A stretch of DNA of 5,651 nt from Planctomycetales bacterium (GTDB taxonomy: Bacteria > Planctomycetota > Planctomycetia > Pirellulales > Thermoguttaceae), in assembly GCA_007127495.1 (NCBI GenBank), contig SKZG01000551.1, positions 1 to 5,651 of the forward strand, read 5' to 3'. The notes under the pieces were generated by a model, which saw nothing but the letters and a program-made list of their open reading frames with translations, was not told where the DNA came from and searched no databases. Positions 1 through 5,651 of the stretch are shown piece after piece; position 1 is the stretch's first letter; each line of letters begins with the position of its first letter. The position numbers were made by a program, and so were the translations under genes.

Positions 1-3000
1 GGCCCACGAACGCCAGCCGCGCGGAAACCTTGTCGGGGTCGAGTTGGAACTGGCGGGCAACGGCGCGGCGGTAGGCGTCGAGCTGGGGCCGGTAGTGCTC
101 CACGCGGGCGGCCAGGGTGGCGGCGTCGGCGTCGCCGAGGTGGTCGGTCTTGAAGTCGAGCACGTCGGCGCCGACCAGCCGCGGCCCGTCGTACAGCAGC
201 GTCAGCCGGTCGATCGAGCCGCTGAGGATCGCGCCGTCTTCGGACAGTGCGAAAGAGCGTTCGCGCCACACCTTCCAGCGAGGCGAAGCGATGCCCGGCC
301 CGGCACATGCCGCGCAGGTACCGTCGCCTGCCTGCTCGTAAAACGCCCGGCTCAACGCCGCGGAAATGGCAGGCCGGCGAACGGCTGCTTCGAAATCGTG
401 CCGGAGCTGCGCGACGGCCGCGGTGTCGAGGGGCGAACGGTGGGCCAACCGGTCGAGCAGCGCGTTGTCGGGCAAGCCGTCGTCAAGCCACTCGACGTGC
501 TCGAACCATGCGTGCATGAGGCTGCCGCGCTGAAGCGCCGGGCCGGCCTCCACGTTCAATGCGGTGGCAAGCTGCGTCCGATGCCCGCCCTCCAAACCCG
601 AGGGACTCACCCGCTCCAAACCCCGCCGCGCCTCGGCCGGCGGAGCCGCCAGGTCGATGGCCAACGGCTCCGGCGCCTTGGCGGTCTCCGGGGCTGCGGG
701 CGCGTGCAGAACGCCGTCGGCACGCGCTCGGGCGTACCAGTTTGCATGGCCGTGTTCGAACGCGACCGTTTCCGGTTCCAGACGGCCGCCGTCGGTCAGC
801 GCCATGCGAAGCACCCCCGCCGCCGTCGACGGAACGTTCCGCTCTCGCTCCGACGACGGCGCCACGACGCACCAGAGCGCATGGATCGGACGTGTCAGGG
901 CCACGTACAGAATGCACAGCGCCTCCTCGACCTTCACGCGATCGTCGGCCTCGAATGCGGTCGCAAGGCGTTGGGGCAGCAGCGGGCGCAAATGCTTCGA
1001 TACGTAACGGCACACCTGGTCGATCGGTTCCGACGGGGTCGGCCGCCCGACCACCAGCGTCGGAGTAGGCGGACGTAGCTGGAAGTCGAGTTCCGGCAGC
1101 ACGACGACGTCGAACTGGAGCCCCTTCACCTGGTGATAATTCATCACGCGCACCGGCGCCGAAGTCGGCGACTCGACGCGCCGCTGCTCGACCATCGCCA
1201 CGAACGCGTCGGTGCGCGTGGTGGCCAGCGGCTCGTACCCGTAGCCCAGTTCGACAAGTTGCACGAGGCGGCTGAGATCGCGGGCATCGCAGTGTTCGGC
1301 CAGCCGCTGTGCCCAGCCGTACAGCACCGGGCCGTAGCCGGCGTCCATCAAGCGGCGGCGAATTTCGCCGGTCAGCCGCAAGACCGCCGGCCGGTCAGTG
1401 TGGTCTGTGAACTCCAGGGCTGCGCCCAGCGGCGAGGCGGCCACGTGGAAGCCCGCCACCGTATCGCCCGGATGATCCACCAGCCGCAGCAGCGAAAGCA
1501 CGAGCTGGACGGCGGGCGAATCGGTCAGCGGGTTGCCGCCCTCTTCACTCGCGTCGACGCCGGCGTGGCGAAGGCGATAGATCAGCCGGGCAACCGACGT
1601 GTTCTTTCGCACCAGCACGCCAATGGAGCGGCCGGGCGCTTCGTCGTGCAGGCGCTTGACAAGGCCGGCCGCGTGGTCGAGCGTGACGTTGCCTTGCGAC
1701 TGCCCCTCGGCAGCCCGCGGGGCCGTGGCAAGGCAGCAGTAGCCGGGCAGAGTGTCGCGGGCGGTCGAGTGTTCCATGAAGCGGCGGCCCCATGCCCGCC
1801 CGGCCTCGACGGCGTTCTTCAGCGCCTCGTTGGTTGCAATATCGCGGAATACCCGGTTTACCACGTCGATGACCACCGGCGACGAGCGATAGCTGCACGT
1901 CAGCTCGCCGGCAGCCAGTTCGGGCAGTTCGTCGTTGAGCGTGTCGAATATCTCGGCCACGCCGCCGCGCCACCCGTAGATCGCCTGCTTGACGTCGCCC
2001 ACGCAGAAGAACGACCGCCGCGGCCCGCCGCGAACGCTCCCCTGCGCGAACGGCCGCAGCACGCGCCATTGCTGAGGCGAAGTGTCCTGGAACTCGTCCA
2101 GCAGCAGGTGCGCCACCGGCGCGTGGAGCCGGTGCACCACCTGATCCAGGCGCTGGACCAGCCCCGACTTCGCCAGGAAGCCGGTCACGTCGTCGAACCG
2201 GACCGCTTGGCGGTCGTATTTCAGACGCTGATACTCCGCATGGAAACGGCTCAGCAGCCGGTGCGTGCCCTCGGTCTGGTTCGCGATCCGGCCGAGTAGT
2301 TCCGCTTTCGCGTGGTCGAGCAGCGGCCGATAGAGGGCGCATAGGACGTCGGGAATCGGCTTGCCGTAGTAGGGGTCGCCGTTGAGAATCTTCGGCGGCA
2401 AGCCCTTCGTGAGAAAGCTGTCCCAATCGTCGGCCCCGGCGCGGAGCAGGTCGGCATCGCGGGCGCCGGCCAGCCGTTTGCTCTCGCTGAGGTCCACAGC
2501 GGCCGCGGCGTCGATGGCCGCCTGAAGCTCGGCGGGCGCGAGCGGTTTGAATCGCGGCAGGGATTGCCACGCCTCCGGCGGCGCGTCGACATAGACGCTG
2601 TACAAAGCGTTGACCAGGCCGCTGATTTCCTCGGCCACCGACCGGGCCGCCTCGCCCTTGTGGAGCAAGTACATCAGTTCGACCGCATCGCCGGTCGATT
2701 CCTGGGCGACGATCCGGCGGACCGCCTCTTTCTTCATGGCGTCGTCGCCTATCTCATCGACAATGTTCCAGCCGGGCGGCAGGCCCAACTCCAGCCCAAA
2801 GCTTTGCGCGATCTGGATGAAAAAACTATCGAGCGTGCCCACGCGCAGCCGGTGCAAACGGCGGAGCATGGCGCCGACAAGTTCACGGCACGATTCGCGG
2901 GTGAGCGGCCCGCCGTCGATGTGCCGGTTCAGTTCGGCCAGTTGCGCGGCGTCGAGCGCGGCGGCGGCCAGGCGAGTGAGGACACGGTCGAGGATTTCGC

Positions 3001-3148
3001 CCGCCGCCTTGCGTGTGAACGTGCTGGCGAGGATCGTGTCGAGCGGCTCGCCGGCCGCGGCCAGCCCGATGAACCGATTGCTAAGCTGGAACGTCTTGCC
3101 CGTGCCGGCCGACGCACGAATGACGAGGTTGGGAAAAGGGCGGGTCAT
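1..3148 (-). CDS. addA: AddA/RecB-type helicase-nuclease, UvrD superfamily 1 (3' end off the window)
   Basis: Cytoplasmic ATP-dependent 3'-5' DNA helicase fused to a RecB-type nuclease. AddA-family enzymes, normally partnered by AddB, unwind and trim double-strand breaks for RecA loading. The frame is open from the ATG at 3148 to the left edge (1049 codons, no stop). Visible motifs: Walker A ASAGTGKT (residues 12-19), motif Ia TFTRKAAGEI (43-52), GTLDSF (104-109), Walker B LLLDEFQD with DEFQD at 351-355, GDVKQAIYGWRGG (384-396), SYRSSPVV (Y420), VKGLQFD (K675) and VALTRP (R753). The C-terminal nuclease has GSLMHAWFEH (H879), GSIDRL (D980), VLDFKTD (D998, K1000) and QLDAY (Q1022, Y1026), so every catalytic position of the family is present. 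AddA proteins end soon after QxxxY, so probably only a few tens of residues are missing. No other start lies between 3148 and the in-frame stop at 3191-3193. The ribosome binding site is weak (CGGA), consistent with translational coupling to the ATGA-overlapping frame upstream. RecB is the alternative; the motif spacing suits AddA better. Confidence 0.93.
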   Translation of the reverse strand, partial: MTRPFPNLVIRASAGTGKTFQLSNRFIGLAAAGEPLDTILASTFTRKAAGEILDRVLTRLAAAALDAAQLAELNRHIDGGPLTRESCRELVGAMLRRLHRLRVGTLDSFFIQIAQSFGLELGLPPGWNIVDEIGDDAMKKEAVRRIVAQESTGDAVELMYLLHKGEAARSVAEEISGLVNALYSVYVDAPPEAWQSLPRFKPLAPAELQAAIDAAAAVDLSESKRLAGARDADLLRAGADDWDSFLTKGLPPKILNGDPYYGKPIPDVLCALYRPLLDHAKAELLGRIANQTEGTHRLLSRFHAEYQRLKYDRQAVRFDDVTGFLAKSGLVQRLDQVVHRLHAPVAHLLLDEFQDTSPQQWRVLRPFAQGSVRGGPRRSFFCVGDVKQAIYGWRGGVAEIFDTLNDELPELAAGELTCSYRSSPVVIDVVNRVFRDIATNEALKNAVEAGRAWGRRFMEHSTARDTLPGYCCLATAPRAAEGQSQGNVTLDHAAGLVKRLHDEAPGRSIGVLVRKNTSVARLIYRLRHAGVDASEEGGNPLTDSPAVQLVLSLLRLVDHPGDTVAGFHVAASPLGAALEFTDHTDRPAVLRLTGEIRRRLMDAGYGPVLYGWAQRLAEHCDARDLSRLVQLVELGYGYEPLATTRTDAFVAMVEQRRVESPTSAPVRVMNYHQVKGLQFDVVVLPELDFQLRPPTPTLVVGRPTPSEPIDQVCRYVSKHLRPLLPQRLATAFEADDRVKVEEALCILYVALTRPIHALWCVVAPSSERERNVPSTAAGVLRMALTDGGRLEPETVAFEHGHANWYARARADGVLHAPAAPETAKAPEPLAIDLAAPPAEARRGLERVSPSGLEGGHRTQLATALNVEAGPALQRGSLMHAWFEHVEWLDDGLPDNALLDRLAHRSPLDTAAVAQLRHDFEAAVRRPAISAALSRAFYEQAGDGTCAACAGPGIASPRWKVWRERSFALSEDGAILSGSIDRLTLLYDGPRLVGADVLDFKTDHLGDADAATLAARVEHYRPQLDAYRRAVARQFQLDPDKVSARLAFVG

Positions 3149-3234
3149 GCTGCATGTCCGTTTTCGTGGCTTGCGACGGGGGTGACCAGCCTACAGAATA
3201 ACCGCTCGGCCACCCGCTTGACCAGCCCCCGCAT
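3145..3234 (-). pseudogene. Possible 3' remnant of a gene once coupled to addA
   Basis: A 29-codon frame runs from an ATG at 3234 to a TGA at 3145-3147. The TGA overlaps the addA start as ATGA, the usual signature of translationally coupled genes. The peptide begins MRGLVKRVAERLF and ends SHENGHAA. Most codons in its first half end in G or C, like the neighbouring genes; this weakens toward the end. The frame stays open upstream only to a TAA at 3256-3258, which lies inside the inverted repeat of the adjacent element. The ATG itself lies in the direct repeat, so the visible start is probably not an original one. My reading is that this is the C-terminal stump of a longer upstream gene cut off by the element. 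Since addB often directly precedes addA, addB is a candidate, but I do not recognise the peptide. It could also be a chance frame or a leader peptide. Confidence 0.35.
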
Positions 3235-3247
3235 TGGGTCAGCGCCT

Positions 3248-3367
3248 AATGCCACTTACTTTGTAGCGGCACGGCGCAAGCCGTCCGGTATTCCAGTCAG
3301 AGAACCGGGCGGCTCGCGCCACTCCGCTAACAAAATGCCCCCAAATGGTCCCAAAGTAAGTGGCATT
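3248..3367. repeat. Perfect 16-bp inverted repeat enclosing the hairpin pair
   Basis: AATGCCACTTACTTTG at 3248-3263 is the exact reverse complement of CAAAGTAAGTGGCATT at 3352-3367. The arms enclose 88 bp. The outer 5 bp of the right arm (GCATT) also belong to the right direct-repeat copy. The right side carries about 22 bp (3330-3351, CCCCCAAATGG-type sequence) with no counterpart on the left, so the element is not fully symmetric. The arms resemble the terminal inverted repeats of a small mobile element. Confidence 0.8.
3263..3329. repeat. REPIN-like pair of inverted REP hairpins with GNRA loops
   Basis: Two 26-nt sequences in opposite orientation, at 3264-3289 (plus) and 3304-3329 (minus), match at 21 of 26 positions and are separated by 14 bp. 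The left copy folds as CGG, a one-base bulge, ACGGC, loop GCAA, GCCGT, CCG. The right copy folds as CGG, a bulge, GTGGC, loop GCGA, GCCGC, CCG. Of the five differences, one pair is compensatory (A-T to G-C), one turns C-G into a T-G wobble, one is in the loop and keeps GNRA, and one is the unpaired bulge. GTAG stands directly before the left hairpin (3263-3266); the right has TTAG. Bulged hairpins with a 5' GTAG are typical of REP sequences mobilised by RAYT transposases, and two inverted REPs make a REPIN. In a transcript the hairpins might also stabilise the 3' end of the upstream message. Confidence 0.7.
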
Positions 3368-3370
3368 GGG

Positions 3371-4795
3371 TCAGCGCCGCTCGAGCATCAGCGACCACGA
3401 GGCGTGGCGGCGGTCGGCGGCGGCGCCGGTTTGGATTTCCGACTGCTTCAGCCAGATGAACTCGAACCCGTCGGAGAAATCGTCGCGCATGGTTTGCTCG
3501 CGCACTCCCGGCGGGCCGTCGCGGTTGCAGGAGACGATCAGAGCACGCGAGCCCGGCCGCATCAGTTGGCGCATCGACTCGACGAATCGGGCGGCATCGA
3601 CGTAACGCACGTTGTGGTAGCAGCCGCGGTCGAAGATGAGGTCGAACGTGCCCAAGTCGGGCAGGTTCAGCACGTCGGCCAGCACCCAGCGCACTTCCAC
3701 GCCGGCCTCGTCGGCCTTGGCCCGGCCGACGGCCAGCGCGGTCGGGGCCACGTCGACGGCGGTCACGTCGAAGCCCTTCCCGGCCAGGTAGACGGCGTTG
3801 GTGCCCGACCCGCAGCCGAGGTCGATCACGCGGCACGGCTTGACGATGCCCTGCTCGACGGCGTGCTGAAGGTCTTCGGCCACCAGACCGGTGTCCCATC
3901 CCGCGCGCCGCTCGCCACGGTACGCCCGGTCCCAACGTTCGATGAGACGCACGCCCTCCTCTCCGTGCGGCAGGATACCGGCCGGCAGGGCCCGGAGCCC
4001 GATCGGCTCGCCCGAACCGTCGGCCCTCGCCGCGATCCAGCCCGGCCTGGCGTAACGCCGCGGCAATTCCACAGTGAACGCGAGCCCGCCGGCGCGGAGC
4101 GCGAGCTGCCAGGCGTCGCGCTCGTTGAGCGGTTCGAAGGAGGCGGCCTGTGGGGCGGCGTTTGCGTCGCCCAACCGGAACAGACACACGGTGCGTACGG
4201 CCTTGGTCGCGGGTGTTTCGGCCGGCTCGGCGGCAACGGGCCCGACGGGCACGTCGCCCACCGGATCGTCCGCATCGGACCAGCGGAGCCCGTCGAGGCC
4301 CTCGACCGGTCCCTTCGCGTGGGGCGGCACACTGATCGGCTCCGGGGTCCAGCCGATGCGGCCGATGATTTGGGCCGACGCGGCACGGCTCCACAGGTCG
4401 TCGACGATCAGCAGCCCCGGCTTGATCAGCAGCACGCGGCGGGATTGCAGTTGGAGCCCGGCTTCGCCCCCCGCCGGCCGTTCGCCGAACGCATACGCGA
4501 AGCGGGCGTTCTCTTCGTAGGCAATCAATCGTTCGAGGCCCAGCAGGTCGGGCTTCGGCGTCGTCGCGTCGAGCCGCGCCAGCCGATCGTGCCAGGCATG
4601 CAGGTCCTCCGCTCGGTAGCCGATGCCCGGCGGCCGTTCACCCGCGCCGGCCTCCCGCACCGGCCAATGGCGAGTGACGCCCGGTGGCGGCTCCCCCGCG
4701 CTGGCGTCCCGCGCCAGCCCGGCGGCGGACATCCACGCCGTAACTGCAAGCAACCACACAACCCGAACACCGCTATGTACCTTGCGGCAAGCCAT
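3371..4795 (-). CDS. Predicted exported protein: lyase-like beta module plus SAM-dependent methyltransferase domain
   Basis: 474 residues starting at the ATG at 4795, chosen because GGGAG lies 8 nt upstream and the resulting N-terminus is a textbook signal peptide: basic start (CRKVHSGVR), hydrophobic core (VVWLLAVTAW onward to about residue 28), and probable cleavage after ASA (31-33). Residues about 90-260 look beta-rich; ARFAYAFGER and RRVLLIKPGLLIVDDLW (119-135) resemble the C-terminal sandwich of heparinase II/III-type lyases, but the catalytic toroid domain is absent. From about residue 283 a class I methyltransferase follows: ERWDRAYRGE, motif I VIDLGCGSGTNAVYLA (323-338), acidic VTAVD (D348), AD at 373-374, and FDLIFDRGCYH (384-394). 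The last motif recalls the TehB/thiopurine methyltransferase group. The substrate is unknown. An exported enzyme needing SAM is odd; either the domain works outside the cytoplasm or export is mispredicted. It lies 80 bp downstream of the UDG gene on the same strand. The stop codon falls in the direct repeat of the adjacent element. Confidence 0.85.
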   Translation of the reverse strand: MACRKVHSGVRVVWLLAVTAWMSAAGLARDASAGEPPPGVTRHWPVREAGAGERPPGIGYRAEDLHAWHDRLARLDATTPKPDLLGLERLIAYEENARFAYAFGERPAGGEAGLQLQSRRVLLIKPGLLIVDDLWSRAASAQIIGRIGWTPEPISVPPHAKGPVEGLDGLRWSDADDPVGDVPVGPVAAEPAETPATKAVRTVCLFRLGDANAAPQAASFEPLNERDAWQLALRAGGLAFTVELPRRYARPGWIAARADGSGEPIGLRALPAGILPHGEEGVRLIERWDRAYRGERRAGWDTGLVAEDLQHAVEQGIVKPCRVIDLGCGSGTNAVYLAGKGFDVTAVDVAPTALAVGRAKADEAGVEVRWVLADVLNLPDLGTFDLIFDRGCYHNVRYVDAARFVESMRQLMRPGSRALIVSCNRDGPPGVREQTMRDDFSDGFEFIWLKQSEIQTGAAADRRHASWSLMLERR

Positions 4796-4803
4796 TCTGT
4801 TTT

Positions 4804-4808
4804 CTCCC
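4804..4808 (-). promoter_or_regulatory. Ribosome binding site deciding the methyltransferase-protein start
   Basis: GGGAG on the minus strand, 8 nt before the ATG at 4795. It favours this start over an in-frame GTG at 4858, which would add 21 residues before the signal peptide and overlap the hairpin downstream of the UDG gene. Confidence 0.7.
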
Positions 4809-4848
4809 AGATGTCGAAGGACGTAACCCTCCAACCATTGTGCCCCCA

Positions 4849-4873
4849 CCGCCGACACCGGTCAAGCCGGCGG
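4849..4873 (-). terminator. GC-rich hairpin just after the UDG stop, possible weak terminator
   Basis: On the minus strand CCGCCG (4873-4868) can pair with CGGCGG (4854-4849) across a 13-nt loop, beginning 2 nt after the UDG TAA. No T-tract follows, so it is not a standard intrinsic terminator. It may attenuate readthrough or protect the 3' end of the UDG message, or be incidental in GC-rich DNA. The remaining 4809-4848 spacer shows no convincing promoter. Confidence 0.3.
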
Positions 4874-4875
4874 AA

Positions 4876-5651
4876 TTACGGCACCTCAATGCCCATGGCG
4901 GTCATGAGCATCTTCATGTCGTCCCAGGTGGGGCGTTTGGCGGCGGGGTTGCGCAGGAGGTAGGCGGGATGGTAGGTGCAAAGCACCTTCATGCCACGGT
5001 AGTCGTGGAATCGGCCGCGCAGCTTGCCTATGGCGACGTTCGTTTGCAGCAGGTTCTGTGCGGCGCAGGCGCCGAGGCAGCAGATGAACTCGGGCTGGAT
5101 GATGCGCAGTTGCGCGTCGAGGTATTCGCGGCAGTTCACCGCTTCGGTGGGCAAGGGCAAGCGGTTGCCCGGCGGCCGGCAGCGGAGGATGTTCAGAATG
5201 TACACGTCCTCGCGACGCAGCGTGCAGGCGGCGATGATCTTATTGAGCAACTGGCCCGCCGCGCCGACGAACGGCTCGCCCTGCTGGTCCTCATCGGCGC
5301 CCGGGGCTTCGCCGCAGAAGACGAGCCGTGCGTTTGGGTTGCCCACGCCGAAAACGGTTTGGGTTCGCGTCTTGGCCAGCTCGGGGCACCGAGTACACTG
5401 AGCGACCACGCGAGCCACTTCCGCTAGTGCCTCAGCGGGGTTCCGTGGCGATGCTTTCGAGGCGACCGATTCCTCCCTCGCCGGCCCGGCCGCTGCATGC
5501 ACATCCACCGGGGCCGAACTAACGGGGGCTGGAGTACCGGGGGCTGGAGTACCGGAGGCCGGAGTACCGGAGGCCGGAGTACCGGAGGCCGGAGTACCGG
5601 AGGCCGGAGTACCGGAGGCTGGAGTACCGGAGGCCGTTGGTCGGGCCGGAC
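4876..5651 (-). CDS. udg: Family 4 (iron-sulfur) uracil-DNA glycosylase, 5' end off the window
   Basis: Cytoplasmic base-excision-repair enzyme that removes uracil, mainly from deaminated cytosine, leaving an abasic site. The frame is open from the right edge to a TAA at 4876-4878 (257 codons seen). Counting from a GTG at 5508 (residue 1), the four likely [4Fe-4S] ligands are C38 and C41 (CTRC), C110 (NILRC) and C126 (AVNC). Catalytic motif A is [12 protein letters not shown] (66-77), followed by [10 protein letters not shown], and the DNA-binding motif is HPAYLLR (180-186). All match active family 4 enzymes. The GTG at 5508 is not necessarily the start: the frame continues upstream without a stop through seven pentapeptide repeats ([10 protein letters not shown]), giving a low-complexity Pro/Ala/Thr tail before the domain. 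The true start is outside the window, so upstream signals cannot be judged. The methyltransferase-protein gene follows 80 bp downstream and may be co-transcribed. Confidence 0.94.
   Translation of the reverse strand, partial: PARPTASGTPASGTPASGTPASGTPASGTPASGTPAPGTPAPVSSAPVDVHAAAGPAREESVASKASPRNPAEALAEVARVVAQCTRCPELAKTRTQTVFGVGNPNARLVFCGEAPGADEDQQGEPFVGAAGQLLNKIIAACTLRREDVYILNILRCRPPGNRLPLPTEAVNCREYLDAQLRIIQPEFICCLGACAAQNLLQTNVAIGKLRGRFHDYRGMKVLCTYHPAYLLRNPAAKRPTWDDMKMLMTAMGIEVP
5527..5631 (-). repeat. 15-bp minisatellite, seven units, coding for SGTPA
   Basis: Seven head-to-tail units of GGCCGGAGTACCGGA (plus strand, reading ggc-ygg-agt-acc-ggr) fill this stretch. Variation is limited to tgg/cgg at the second codon position and ggg/gga at the fifth. 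Read on the minus strand they give six SGTPA and one PGTPA within the UDG frame. Because the unit is five codons, gain or loss of units keeps the frame. The flanks (PARPTA before, PVSSAPV after) are also low-complexity, pointing to a flexible linker or tail rather than a folded domain. Confidence 0.92.

Larger units (their letters stand above)
3231..3378. repeat. Direct-repeat-bounded, MITE-like intergenic element
   Basis: GCATTGGGTCAGCGCC occurs perfectly at 3231-3246 and again at 3363-3378 in the same orientation. Between the copies lie 116 bp containing nested inverted repeats and no credible gene. The right copy overlaps the end of the methyltransferase gene: its TCA at 3371-3373 is that gene's TGA stop read on the minus strand. 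The left copy followed by TAATGC can fold as a hairpin (GCATTGGG against CCTAATGC, 3231-3252, one G-T pair). Such a layout fits a small non-autonomous mobile element with duplicated ends, or the scar of a recombination. The length of the direct repeat and its partial overlap with the inverted repeat make a simple target-site duplication uncertain. Confidence 0.75.

Noticed and set aside
1133..2299. Long plus-strand frame (388 codons)
   Set aside because: It is antisense to the addA helicase region, which has all its motifs on the minus strand. Similar shadows at 44-1078 (+) and 1545-2570 (-) were dropped for the same reason.
3199..3216. Minus-strand GGTGGCCGAGCGGTTA resembles the D-arm of a serine or leucine tRNA
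   Set aside because: No acceptor stem, anticodon arm or T-arm (GGTTCGA) follows at the right distance. The same bases read well as codons of the gene remnant.
3950..3960. Internal AGGAGG followed by an in-frame GTG at the start of the methyltransferase domain, suggesting a separate cytoplasmic product
   Set aside because: The spacing is only 2 nt, too short for normal initiation, and the sequence also encodes ordinary residues (EEGV).
4796..4858. Longer start (GTG at 4858) for the exported methyltransferase protein
   Set aside because: It would place 21 residues before a clear signal peptide, has no good ribosome binding site, and ignores the GGGAG before the ATG at 4795.
2564..4963. 799-codon open frame on the plus strand across three minus-strand features
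   Set aside because: It mirrors the codon register of the addA frame in GC-rich DNA, crosses the repeat element and the methyltransferase gene, and its translation shows no domain. The minus-strand proteins carry unmistakable motifs.
5527..5631. CRISPR-like array
   Set aside because: The 15-bp units are directly adjacent with no spacers and are in frame within a protein-coding gene.

Overview
The window is GC-rich (by eye, about two thirds G+C). All recognisable genes lie on the minus strand, in transcription order: a family 4 uracil-DNA glycosylase (right edge, 5' end missing), a predicted secreted protein with a C-terminal SAM-dependent methyltransferase domain, and an AddA/RecB-type helicase-nuclease (left edge, extreme 3' end missing). 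GC-rich codon use, a low-complexity Pro/Ala/Thr/Ser N-terminus on the glycosylase, an exported lyase-like protein and a repeat-filled intergenic gap would suit a planctomycete or similar environmental bacterium. That is a guess from general appearance, not from a marker gene.

Layout. 5651-4876 (-): UDG, whose visible N-terminus is a 15-bp minisatellite encoding SGTPA repeats (5527-5631). 4875-4796: an 80-bp spacer with one GC-rich hairpin and a good ribosome binding site. 4795-3371 (-): a 474-residue protein with a signal peptide, a beta-rich middle region resembling heparinase II/III C-terminal modules, and a class I methyltransferase domain. 3370-3149: a 222-bp gap, the most structured non-coding part of the window. 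It holds a REPIN-like pair of inverted hairpins, enclosed by a perfect 16-bp inverted repeat and bounded by a perfect 16-bp direct repeat that also supplies the methyltransferase stop codon. Next to it is a 29-codon reading frame ending in an ATGA overlap with the helicase gene, which looks like the 3' stump of a lost upstream gene. 3148-1 (-): AddA-like protein, with helicase motifs and RecB-type nuclease motifs all intact.

Functionally the two outer genes belong to DNA repair: UDG removes uracil from DNA, and AddA-type enzymes process double-strand ends for recombination. The middle gene has no evident link to them. The helicase-nuclease gene may once have been coupled to another gene (addB is the obvious candidate), with the repeat element now at the break. 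The best candidate for something undescribed is the repeat element: its two hairpin arms differ almost only in ways that keep the stem and the GNRA loop, and one carries the GTAG tetranucleotide typical of REP sequences recognised by RAYT transposases.
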